This document shows, piece by piece, positions 1 through 6,093 of a stretch of DNA of 15,077 nt. Each line of letters opens with the position of its first letter. Position 1 is the stretch's first letter. The notes beneath the pieces were generated by a model, which was not told the DNA's origin, did no database searches, and saw nothing but the letters and a program-made list of their open reading frames with translations. The DNA is from Bacteroidia bacterium (GTDB lineage Bacteria; Bacteroidota; Bacteroidia; Bacteroidales; Azobacteroidaceae), in assembly GCA_025996865.1 (NCBI GenBank), contig BNTV01000113.1, positions 1 to 15,077 of the forward strand, written 5' to 3'. The translations under genes were made by a program, and so were the position numbers.

Positions 1-386
1 ATTTATAAGTCCGGTTTAACATATCATAATTCTCAAAATCAGGCAAATCGGAATCGCTGGCGTAGAAAGTTTATCATGCGGGTGAAACCATCAATGCCGT
101 ATTGAAAGTGAAAAACGTTGGTGAAAAAGACGGAGATGAAGTTGCTCAGGTTTATATCAAATACCCAAATAAAGGTCATTTTCCGCTAAAAGAGTTGCGA
201 CAATTTGAAAGAAAGTCAATCAATAAAGGAGAAACGGCAGAAATAAAAATCTCCATTCCGGTTGATGATTTGGCAAAATGGAGTGACGAATCCGGAAAAA
301 CCATCGTTTATCCGGGAGATTATTCCATTTATGTGGGAAATAATTCGGAAAATGAAGCCATCGTAGCAACATTTGAGATACGATAA
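1..386 (+). pseudogene. Degraded 3' end of a GH3 beta-glycosidase gene (fibronectin type III-like domain)
   Basis: The open stretch 66-386 encodes the C-terminal Fn3-like domain found at the end of glycoside hydrolase family 3 enzymes: a VKNVGEKDGDEVAQVYI strand, then FPLKELRQFER, NKGETAEIKI, and PGDYSIYVGN near the end. Family members hydrolyse terminal beta-glucosides or beta-xylosides from oligosaccharides. The frame looks broken upstream. The expected GLSYTTF-like motif is readable only in frame 1 (GLTYHN, about 13-30). The sequence then continues in frame 3 (FSKSGKSESLA) and meets an in-frame TAG at 63-65 before resuming as KVYHAGETI. Frame 3 also has a TAA at 27-29. This suggests one frameshift and one nonsense mutation, although sequencing error cannot be excluded. 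The catalytic domains lie outside the window. An internal start giving a free-standing Fn3 domain is unlikely. Confidence 0.72.
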
Positions 387-540
387 AAAAAATATCATAA
401 ATAGTGATTTTGTCATAATTAGTGTTTAAATTAATGGGTTTGGTTGTATTTGTTGAAAATATTTATTGATTTCTTTTTTCTTTAAACGAATAAGTGGAAA
501 TTTAATCGATAAATAATCAAATACTAATAAAATAATAGGT
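387..540. other. AT-rich intergenic stretch without a recognisable gene
   Basis: This run has many stop codons in all frames and long A/T tracts, and no hairpin followed by a T-run was found just after the GH3 stop. Nothing in it can be assigned. It leads into the promoter-like site near 551-579. Confidence 0.5.
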
Positions 541-550
541 ATAATTTATG

Positions 551-579
551 TTGTAATTACGTTTTTTTTCAGAACTTTG
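551..579 (+). promoter_or_regulatory. Possible Bacteroidota-type promoter
   Basis: TTG at 551-553 is followed 18 bases later by GAACTTTG (572-579), which resembles the -33 TTTG and -7 TAnnTTTG elements of the phylum's housekeeping promoter, but lacks the TA of the -7 box. A start near 584 would give a transcript of about 65 nt ending at the hairpin terminator at 612-648, or a leader continuing to the small ORF at 761. The match is imperfect. Confidence 0.35.
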
Positions 580-611
580 TATTGCGCATAAATTTCATAA
601 GTCTGATGGAG

Positions 612-648
612 ATGGGACCTTCTGTTTTGAAGTGGGTCCCATTTTTTT
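612..648 (+). terminator. Strong intrinsic terminator hairpin
   Basis: ATGGGACC (612-619) pairs perfectly with GGTCCCAT (635-642). TTC (620-622) can further pair with GAA (629-631), leaving a 6-base loop and a 3-base bulge. A run of seven T residues (642-648) follows immediately, with a further T tract at 653-659. This is a textbook rho-independent terminator on the plus strand, about 225 bases beyond the GH3 stop, so it may end a short separate transcript or act as a leader attenuator. Confidence 0.8.
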
Positions 649-760
649 GCCCTTTTTTTCCCTGACGAACAGGATAGGGTGGGAGAGAGATAAAAAAGAA
701 AAAGGGAATTCTCGCGAACTCCCTAATCCAATCTTTGTTAACCTTAAATCTAATACTATT

Positions 761-826
761 ATGAAAAAACCACAGTGCAAAGATAAGCCTGTAATTTTTT
801 TCATGCAAATATTTTTATGTAATTAA
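761..826 (+). pseudogene. 21-codon ORF, possibly the truncated start of an outer-membrane receptor (SusC-like) gene
   Basis: ATG at 761 opens a 21-residue frame beginning MKKPQCKDKPVIFF and ending MQIFLCN before TAA. The basic start and hydrophobic second half look like the beginning of an export signal, and the frame stops just where the hydrophobic core should continue. Bacteroidota SusC-type TonB-dependent receptors often begin this way and usually sit in the same loci as GH3 enzymes, so a remnant of a polysaccharide-utilisation locus is a reasonable guess. It rests on general resemblance, not on a domain. A genuine small peptide or chance ORF remains possible. All frames beyond 826 are full of stops. 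Confidence 0.3.
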
Positions 827-892
827 TGTTAATCATAATCATTTGTAAACTAAATATCGTTAAAAACGGGGATTTTTATGTTTTTTTAAACT

Positions 893-2089
893 TTAATTTA
901 GCAAATTTAAAGTATCCAAAGCAATCATAAGCTCTTCATCGGTAGGTATAACTACCACTTTCACAGGTGAATCGTCCGTTGTAATGACCGCTTCGATGCT
1001 TCTGACATTTTTATTTTTTTCTTTGTCCAAACGGATTCCCATAAATTCCATGTTTTCACAAACCGCCTCGCGGGTTCGCCACTGGTTTTCGCCGACTCCA
1101 CCGGTAAAAACAAGGATGTTGAATCCGCCCAAAGCCGCCGCATAAGCGCCTACATATTTTTTGATACGATAATCGTACATGCCCAAAGCCAGAATGGCGT
1201 GTTCATTCCCCTCTTTTACAGCCGCTTCAAGTTCACGCATATCGGACGATACACCCGACACGCCCAAAACGCCGCTATACTTGTTGACAATCGTAGAAAT
1301 AGCCTGAGAACCCACATTTTCCTTTTCCATGATGAAAGTGATAACACCGGCATCAATGTCGCCGCAACGTGTTCCCATCAGAAGTCCTTCAACAGGCGTC
1401 ATTCCCATGGAAGTATCGACAGATTTTCCGTCCTTGATGGCTGAAATGGAGGCGCCGTTTCCAATGTGACAGGTGATGATTTTCTGTTGTTCATAAGGCA
1501 CATTCAAGAATCGGCAAACTCTTTCGGAAACATAGCGGTGACTCGTCCCGTGAAAACCGTAACGCCGGATGGCATATTTTTCATACAATGAATAGGGTAA
1601 ACCATACAAATAGGCATAATCGGGCATCGTTTGGTGAAAAGCCGTATCGAAAACCCCAACTTGCGGAACGTTCGGCAATAATTCTTTCACTGCATATATT
1701 CCGCTCAGATTGGGCGGATTATGCAACGGCGCCAAGTCGATACATTCGATGATTTTCTGAATTACTTCGTCGTTAATCAATACACTGGAATTGAATTTTT
1801 CCCCTCCATGCACCACCCGGTGTCCTACTGCGTCGATTTCATCCAAAGACTTGATACAGCCATATTTATCGCTGGTGATAACACCCAGTATATATTCGAT
1901 ACCTGTTTGATGTTCAAGAATTTCTCCCTCTAAAATTACTTTTTCCCCGTCGGGTAAAGTGATTTTAAGGAAAGAACCGTTCAATCCTATTTTTTCAACT
2001 CCTCCCTGAGCCATAATGGCTTTGGTGTCCATATCCATCAATTTGTATTTTATGGAAGAACTACCGCAATTTAATACTAAAACTTTCAT
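893..2089 (-). CDS. ackA: Acetate kinase
   Basis: Converts acetyl phosphate and ADP to acetate and ATP in the cytoplasm, the energy-yielding last step of acetate fermentation; the reaction is reversible. The 398-residue length is typical. The family signatures are all visible: VLNCGSSSIKY at the N-terminus (Asn7, Ser10, Ser12), GHRVVHGG (Arg91), His123, VFDTAFH (Asp148), GFHGTSHRYV (His180), the nucleotide-binding HIGNGAS loop (208-214), MGTRCGDIDAG (Arg241), and PTDEEL near the C-terminus (Glu385). Numbering matches the Methanosarcina enzyme almost residue for residue, so the active site is complete. It is the last gene of the probable operon pta-hydroxyacyl-CoA dehydrogenase-ackA, starting 16 bases after the preceding stop. 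No clear terminator follows; only an A/T-rich partial dyad lies near 860-880. Confidence 0.97.
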   Translation of the reverse strand: MKVLVLNCGSSSIKYKLMDMDTKAIMAQGGVEKIGLNGSFLKITLPDGEKVILEGEILEHQTGIEYILGVITSDKYGCIKSLDEIDAVGHRVVHGGEKFNSSVLINDEVIQKIIECIDLAPLHNPPNLSGIYAVKELLPNVPQVGVFDTAFHQTMPDYAYLYGLPYSLYEKYAIRRYGFHGTSHRYVSERVCRFLNVPYEQQKIITCHIGNGASISAIKDGKSVDTSMGMTPVEGLLMGTRCGDIDAGVITFIMEKENVGSQAISTIVNKYSGVLGVSGVSSDMRELEAAVKEGNEHAILALGMYDYRIKKYVGAYAAALGGFNILVFTGGVGENQWRTREAVCENMEFMGIRLDKEKNKNVRSIEAVITTDDSPVKVVVIPTDEELMIALDTLNLLN

Positions 2090-2105
2090 TTTGGTGATAG
2101 ATTGA

Positions 2106-3080
2106 TTAATTAAAAAACGGATTGGGGCCGACTAAAATTCCGTCTTTGTTATAAATGAAGAAGCCCTTTCCGGTCGGCATACCTAATTGTTGGGTACGGT
2201 AAAGTCTCCACAAAATAGGATTGGGTTTGTATTTTTTATCTCCGTATTCGTTGAACATGTCTTCCATCAGGCTGACCAATTTTTCAATACCGATAATGTC
2301 CGCCATTTGGAAAATACCGATTCGCATTCCGTAGCTCACAACCGTTAACCGGTCGATGTTTTCCATTTTAGCGGTTTTTTCCATCAGCATTTGACAGGCT
2401 TCGTTCAGCAAAACAATGATCAGGCGCATGCTCACCAAACCATTGCTTTCGTTGACGTCGATAATTTCGTAATTAATTAACTTGGCAAATAACAGGACTT
2501 TATCATATACTTCCTGGGTAGTATAAGCGCCTTTCACCATTTCCAGAATTTTGGAATCGGGATGAGCGACCGGGAAATGCAGACTCACACAACGTTCCTT
2601 GTATTTTAAAACAGAGGCTAATTCGCTGATAATTACCGTAGTAGAATTAGTTGAAATAATCGCTTCGGGAGAAACTACGCTTTCGATTTCCTTGAAAGCT
2701 TGTTGGCGCAAATAGGTGTTCCGTTCGCCGGTTTCTTTATCGTAGCGAATGCACTCGATTACAAAATCGCAGTCTTTCAAATCGGCGTAATTCGTTGAAC
2801 CTTTGATACGTCCGAGGATAGCGCGTTTTTCGTTGGGCGTCAATCCCCAGTTTTCAATGCGGCTGTCCAATCCGGCGCTCAATCTTTCCAGGGTGAAATC
2901 AATCCTTTCCTGATTGACTTCGATAAAAATAACTTCCAATCCGGCCGAAGAAGTCAGACGGATGATGTTTCGCCCGTCTTTTCCTGCCCCGACCACTCCG
3001 ATTTTGGAAAACAGTGATTTCTTTTTGTCTTTCGAAAAAAGTCCGAAAGATTCAATGGGTTCTTTTATTGTTTCTGACAT
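2106..3080 (-). CDS. 3-hydroxyacyl-CoA dehydrogenase family protein (variant active site)
   Basis: The protein has an N-terminal Rossmann fold (GVVGAGKDG, about 28-36, a GxGxxG dinucleotide loop) and a C-terminal helical domain, the layout of NAD-dependent 3-hydroxybutyryl-CoA dehydrogenases. At 324 residues it is slightly longer than usual, with a 20-residue N-terminal extension. The catalytic His-Glu pair is present at the right spacing (His168, Glu180, in LHFPVAHPDSKILE). Several usual residues differ when aligned by eye to the mammalian enzyme: the active-site Ser of the NTS motif appears as Thr147, the Asn of HFFNP as Val171, and the Asn of GFIVNR as Met218; the PMGP motif is missing. 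Substrate and even activity are therefore uncertain. It sits between pta and ackA, 16 bases from ackA, and no thiolase or crotonase is nearby. Confidence 0.8.
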   Translation of the reverse strand: MSETIKEPIESFGLFSKDKKKSLFSKIGVVGAGKDGRNIIRLTSSAGLEVIFIEVNQERIDFTLERLSAGLDSRIENWGLTPNEKRAILGRIKGSTNYADLKDCDFVIECIRYDKETGERNTYLRQQAFKEIESVVSPEAIISTNSTTVIISELASVLKYKERCVSLHFPVAHPDSKILEMVKGAYTTQEVYDKVLLFAKLINYEIIDVNESNGLVSMRLIIVLLNEACQMLMEKTAKMENIDRLTVVSYGMRIGIFQMADIIGIEKLVSLMEDMFNEYGDKKYKPNPILWRLYRTQQLGMPTGKGFFIYNKDGILVGPNPFFN

Positions 3081-3097
3081 AACTTATATATTTTGGA

Positions 3098-3196
3098 TAC
3101 AAGGTAAAAGGTACAAGGTAAAAGGTACAAGGTGAAGGGTGAAAGAAGTTTTTTTAGCCTTGTACCTTTTACCTTGTACCCTTCACCTTTCACCTG
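3098..3196. repeat. Inverted array of 7-base repeats (element 1) filling the pta-dehydrogenase gap
   Basis: The left arm reads as successive heptamers TACAAGG, TAAAAGG, TACAAGG, TAAAAGG, TACAAGG, TGAAGGG, TGAAAGA from 3098. The right arm, read on the minus strand from 3196, gives TGAAAGG, TGAAGGG, TACAAGG, TAAAAGG, TACAAGG. A 21-base word in the left arm (3112-3132, also 3098-3118 because of the 14-base period) is perfectly complementary to 3158-3178, so the RNA could fold into a long stem with a 25-base loop. The array begins inside the last codons of pta (stop complement 3183-3185) and ends 17 bases before the start of the downstream gene. Its position inside an operon suggests a processing or attenuation role, but this is inference. 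Confidence 0.9.
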
Positions 3197-4193
3197 TTTT
3201 AATTGCTTGATTGGCGCAAATCGCAACCATATTGTAAATATCATCAATGGAGCAACCGCGGGAAAGGTCATTGACCGGAGCCGCCATTCCTTGCAAAATC
3301 GGACCAACCGCTTCGGCATGACCCAATCTTTGTACCAATTTATAGGAAATGTTTCCGCTTTGTAAATCCGGGAATACCAATACGTTTGCTTTTCCGGCAA
3401 CCGAACTGCCCGGTGCTTTGCTTTTTCCAATCGAAGGAACTAAAGCTGCATCGGCTTGCATTTCACCGTCAATCTGTAAATCGGGTTCCATTTCCTTCGC
3501 TAAACGAGCAGCTTCGACAACTTTATCGACCAATTCGTGTTTGGCGCTGCCTTTCGTGGAAAAACTCAGCAGAGCGATACGCGGTTCTACGCCTACGATT
3601 GCGCGGGTGGTGTGCGCCGTAGCAACTGCAATTTCAGCCAGTTCCCTGGCAGTCGGGTTCGGCATAACGGCACAATCGGCGAATACCAAAATTCCGTCGT
3701 CGCCATAAGAAGCGTCCTGTACGAACATCAGGAAAGCGCCCGAAACGACGCTGATACCCGGCAAGGTTTTAATGATTTGCAAAGCCGGCCGTAAAACATC
3801 GCCGGTCGTGTTGCGGGCGCCGGCGATTTCTCCGTCGGCATCACCGTTTTTTATCATCAGACAACCCAGATACAGCGGATTTTCCACTAATTTTGCCGCC
3901 TCTTCGGGCGTCAGACCTTTGTTTTTTCTCAATTCGTAAAGCAAGTTGGCATACACTTCCTTTTTTTCATTATTGATCGGGTCGATAATCGTCGCCTTAT
4001 CAATGTGATTCAGTTGGTATTGCTTTGCCAAATCTTTTAATTCCAAGGGATTGCCGATCAAAATAACATCGGCGACGCCATCGGCTAACAAACGGTCGGC
4101 CGCTATTATTGTGCGTTCTTCATCTCCTTCGGGCAGTACAATCCGTTGCCGGTTGGCTTTTGCCTTTGCAATAATGGTTTGCATCAAGTCCAT
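3183..4193 (-). CDS. pta: Phosphate acetyltransferase (phosphotransacetylase), short form
   Basis: Transfers the acetyl group between acetyl-CoA and phosphate, giving acetyl phosphate for AckA. The 336 residues correspond to the single catalytic PTA domain, without the DRTGG/AAA regulatory part of the enterobacterial enzyme. Landmarks are [12 protein letters not shown] (17-28), [14 protein letters not shown] (124-137), [26 protein letters not shown] (171-189), [11 protein letters not shown] (210-220), [12 protein letters not shown] (242-253) and [17 protein letters not shown] (274-290). The ATG at 4193 is chosen; a second ATG three codons on is possible. It is the first gene of the operon with the dehydrogenase and ackA. 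The last four codons, Thr-Gly-Glu-Arg-stop, are made from the heptamer repeat that follows, so the natural C-terminus may have been replaced by repeat sequence. Confidence 0.97.
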   Translation of the reverse strand: MDLMQTIIAKAKANRQRIVLPEGDEERTIIAADRLLADGVADVILIGNPLELKDLAKQYQLNHIDKATIIDPINNEKKEVYANLLYELRKNKGLTPEEAAKLVENPLYLGCLMIKNGDADGEIAGARNTTGDVLRPALQIIKTLPGISVVSGAFLMFVQDASYGDDGILVFADCAVMPNPTARELAEIAVATAHTTRAIVGVEPRIALLSFSTKGSAKHELVDKVVEAARLAKEMEPDLQIDGEMQADAALVPSIGKSKAPGSSVAGKANVLVFPDLQSGNISYKLVQRLGHAEAVGPILQGMAAPVNDLSRGCSIDDIYNMVAICANQAIKTGER

Positions 4194-4230
4194 AACGATA
4201 CAGATATTTTAATTGTTTGTTTTTATTGTG

Positions 4231-4238
4231 CAAAAGTA
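4231..4238 (-). promoter_or_regulatory. Possible -7 box of the pta operon promoter
   Basis: On the minus strand this reads TACTTTTG, matching TAnnTTTG, with the transcription start expected about 30 bases before the pta ATG. The nearest TTTG upstream (minus strand 4266-4263) is 24 bases away, longer than the usual 19-21, so the -33 element is doubtful. Confidence 0.45.
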
Positions 4239-4321
4239 CACAATTTTGCTATATCGAGATTGCAAAAGCGATTATTTTTTTACTTTTTTTGAAAATTCAT
4301 CCATATTATAAAAGTTTCATG

Positions 4322-4329
4322 TAAATTTG
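4322..4329 (+). promoter_or_regulatory. Possible -7 box of the uxuA promoter
   Basis: TAAATTTG matches TAnnTTTG and would start transcription about 24 bases before the uxuA ATG. No TTTG stands at the expected 19-21 bases upstream (the nearest is 4288-4291), so a helper factor or a weak promoter would have to be assumed. Confidence 0.35.
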
Positions 4330-4357
4330 CTATCGAAAATTTAAAAATAATAATAGC

Positions 4358-5548
4358 ATGTATTTATCTGAACAAACTTGGAGATGGTACGGACCGAATG
4401 ATCCGGTCGGTTTATGGGATATTCGTCAAGCAGGCGCAACCGGTATTGTAACGGCTTTGCATCATATTCCCAACGGGGAAATTTGGACGAAAGAGGAAAT
4501 CCTGAAACGAAAAAAAATGATTGAAGACACAGGACTTACCTGGTCGGTAGTGGAAAGCGTTCCCGTTCACGAACATATTAAAACACAAACCGGTGATTTT
4601 CAGAAATATATCGACAATTACAAGGAAAGCGTCAAAAACCTGAGCGCTTGTGATATCCGCATTGTGACGTATAATTTCATGCCGGTTCTGGACTGGACGC
4701 GCACCGATTTGGCTTATACCATGCCTGACGGTTCGAAAGCTTTGCGATTTGAAAAGGCGGTTTTTGTCGCATTCGATTTGTTTATTTTGAAACGGCCGGG
4801 CGCAGAGAAAGACTATTCTCCGCAGGAAACTGCCAAAGCCAAATCGCGATTCGAACAAATGAGCGACGAAGACAAACACATTTTAACGCGGAATATCATT
4901 GCCGGCCTGCCCGGTTCGGAAGAAAGTTTTACCGTCCAACAGTTTCAAGAAGCTTTAGACCGTTACAAAGATATTGATGCCGAAATGCTTCGTGCCAACC
5001 TGTTTTATTTTCTGAAAGAAATCTGTCCGGTAGCCGATGAAGTTGGTGTACAGTTGGTTATTCATGCCGACGATCCTCCTTATCCCATTTTGGGTTTGCC
5101 TCGGATCTTGAGTACGGAAGCGGATTTCAACCAATTAGTTGAAGCGGTTCCCAACAAATCCAACGGACTTTGCCTGTGTACCGGTTCATTCGGCGTAAGA
5201 GCGGATAACGACCTTCCGGGAATGATGGAACGGTTGGGCGACCGTGTCGGATTCGTTCATCTGCGCAGCACGCAAAGAGACGAAGAAGGCAATTTCTATG
5301 AAGCCAACCACTTGGAAGGAGATGTCGATATGTATAACGTGATGAAACAGTTGCTTTTACTGCAACAAAGGCGGAAAATTTCCATACCTGTCCGGCCGGA
5401 TCACGGTCATCAGATGATAGATGATTTGCGGAAGAAAACGAATCCGGGGTATTCTTGTATCGGGCGGTTGAGAGGATTGGCTGAGTTGCGGGGGTTGGAG
5501 ATGGGGATTGCGAAATCGTTGTTTCCATTTCGTACATGCGGAGTTTGA
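4358..5548 (+). CDS. uxuA: Mannonate dehydratase
   Basis: Dehydrates D-mannonate to 2-keto-3-deoxygluconate in the cytoplasm, a step of the glucuronate branch of hexuronate breakdown. The 396-residue length fits the family. Recognisable motifs are [10 protein letters not shown] at the start, [20 protein letters not shown] (24-43), [18 protein letters not shown] (101-118), HADDPP (236-241), CTGSFG (274-279), HLRST (301-305) and RPDHGH (346-351). His236, Cys274, His301 and Asp348 are the expected metal and active-site positions of this xylose-isomerase-like barrel. It stands alone, divergent from pta, with no uxuB or kdgK neighbour, but the GH67 alpha-glucuronidase at the far end of the window would supply its pathway. 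Confidence 0.96.
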   Translation: MYLSEQTWRWYGPNDPVGLWDIRQAGATGIVTALHHIPNGEIWTKEEILKRKKMIEDTGLTWSVVESVPVHEHIKTQTGDFQKYIDNYKESVKNLSACDIRIVTYNFMPVLDWTRTDLAYTMPDGSKALRFEKAVFVAFDLFILKRPGAEKDYSPQETAKAKSRFEQMSDEDKHILTRNIIAGLPGSEESFTVQQFQEALDRYKDIDAEMLRANLFYFLKEICPVADEVGVQLVIHADDPPYPILGLPRILSTEADFNQLVEAVPNKSNGLCLCTGSFGVRADNDLPGMMERLGDRVGFVHLRSTQRDEEGNFYEANHLEGDVDMYNVMKQLLLLQQRRKISIPVRPDHGHQMIDDLRKKTNPGYSCIGRLRGLAELRGLEMGIAKSLFPFRTCGV

Positions 5549-5577
5549 TGACACGTTTTGGGCAAGTCTTTTTTACA

Positions 5578-5605
5578 ACAACCGTAAGCTAAAACATACG
5601 GTTGT
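5578..5605. repeat. Inverted repeat after uxuA
   Basis: ACAACCGTA (5578-5586) and TACGGTTGT (5597-5605) form a perfect 9-bp stem with a 10-base loop, 30 bases after the uxuA stop. No T-run follows, so it is a poor intrinsic terminator; it could protect the 3' end of the uxuA mRNA. Confidence 0.6.
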
Positions 5606-5638
5606 GAATACGAGTAGTAACGATTGAAGGTAAAAAAC

Positions 5639-5661
5639 ATTTTAACGAAATTTTAACGAAA
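5639..5661 (+). repeat. Tandem 11-base repeat upstream of the blaI-like promoter
   Basis: ATTTTAACGAA occurs twice head to tail (5639-5649 and 5650-5660). It lies just upstream of the -33 TTTG at 5667. An 11-base period is one DNA helical turn, which would place two copies of a bound protein on the same face. Confidence 0.6.
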
Positions 5662-5666
5662 AATAT

Positions 5667-5697
5667 TTTGCCATATAAAATCAATGCTCTACATTTG
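5667..5697 (+). promoter_or_regulatory. Promoter of the BlaI/M56 operon
   Basis: TTTG (5667-5670), 19 bases, then TACATTTG (5690-5697) is an exact match to the Bacteroidota consensus. Transcription should start near 5702, about 23 bases before the repressor's ATG. The -7 box lies inside a BlaI-like operator. Confidence 0.8.
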
Positions 5698-5720
5698 TAG
5701 AATTAATTTTCAATTTGTAG
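5689..5720 (+). promoter_or_regulatory. Two BlaI-type operator boxes
   Basis: CTACATTTGTAG (5689-5700) is the dyad ACA-nn-TGT expected for BlaI/MecI repressors, here covering the -7 element. A second, poorer copy, TTCAATTTGTAG (5709-5720), begins exactly 20 bases later, two helical turns on, and lies in the leader. This arrangement fits autorepression of the operon by its first gene product. The assignment rests on pattern and position. Confidence 0.65.
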
Positions 5721-5724
5721 AACA

Positions 5725-6093
5725 ATGAGATTATCTAAAGCAGAAGAGCAACTTATGGAAATCATCTGGAAGCACAAAAAAGTGTTTCTGAAAAACATTA
5801 TGGATAATTATCCGGAACCTAAACCGGCGACTACGACCATTGCGACACTCCTTAAAAGGATGCAGGACAAAGGAGCGGTTTCCTATTCTTTATTCGGCAA
5901 TTCACGGCAATATTATCCATTGGTGCAAAAAGAAGATTATTTTACCAAACAGGTAAATGAAATTGTGAAAGATTTCTTTGGAAATTCGGCCTTGCAGTTT
6001 GCTTCTTTTTTTACGACTGCCGACAATTTATCTGTAGAAGAGTTGGAGGATTTGAAAAAAATTGTTGAACAAGAAATTAAACGGAAAAAGTGA
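5725..6093 (+). CDS. BlaI/MecI-family transcriptional repressor
   Basis: A 122-residue protein of typical BlaI/MecI length. Residues 1-68 form the winged helix (LSKAEEQLMEIIWKHKKVFLKNI at the start, then PATTTIATLLKRMQDKGAV as the recognition region, with the wing at SYSLFGNSRQYYPL). Residues 75-122 are a helical dimerisation tail rich in Glu and Lys. Family members repress their own operon until a partner M56 protease senses an extracellular signal and triggers repressor cleavage. The stop overlaps the next start by four bases (ATGA), the usual coupling to a BlaR1-type gene. In Bacteroidota such pairs are common and mostly not linked to beta-lactamase; none is adjacent here, although a serine hydrolase with an SxxK motif lies 2.3 kb downstream. 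Confidence 0.92.
   Translation: MRLSKAEEQLMEIIWKHKKVFLKNIMDNYPEPKPATTTIATLLKRMQDKGAVSYSLFGNSRQYYPLVQKEDYFTKQVNEIVKDFFGNSALQFASFFTTADNLSVEELEDLKKIVEQEIKRKK

Noticed and set aside
3098..3196. CRISPR array
   Set aside because: Units are only 7 bases with no spacers and no cas genes; the arms are inverted relative to each other.
3065..3430. Minus-strand ORF of 121 codons running through the pta end and the heptamer element, and a plus-strand ORF at 3132-3365
   Set aside because: They overlap pta in other frames, and their distinctive Lys-Val-Lys-Gly or Pro-Phe-Thr-Leu-Tyr runs are simply translations of the heptamer words.
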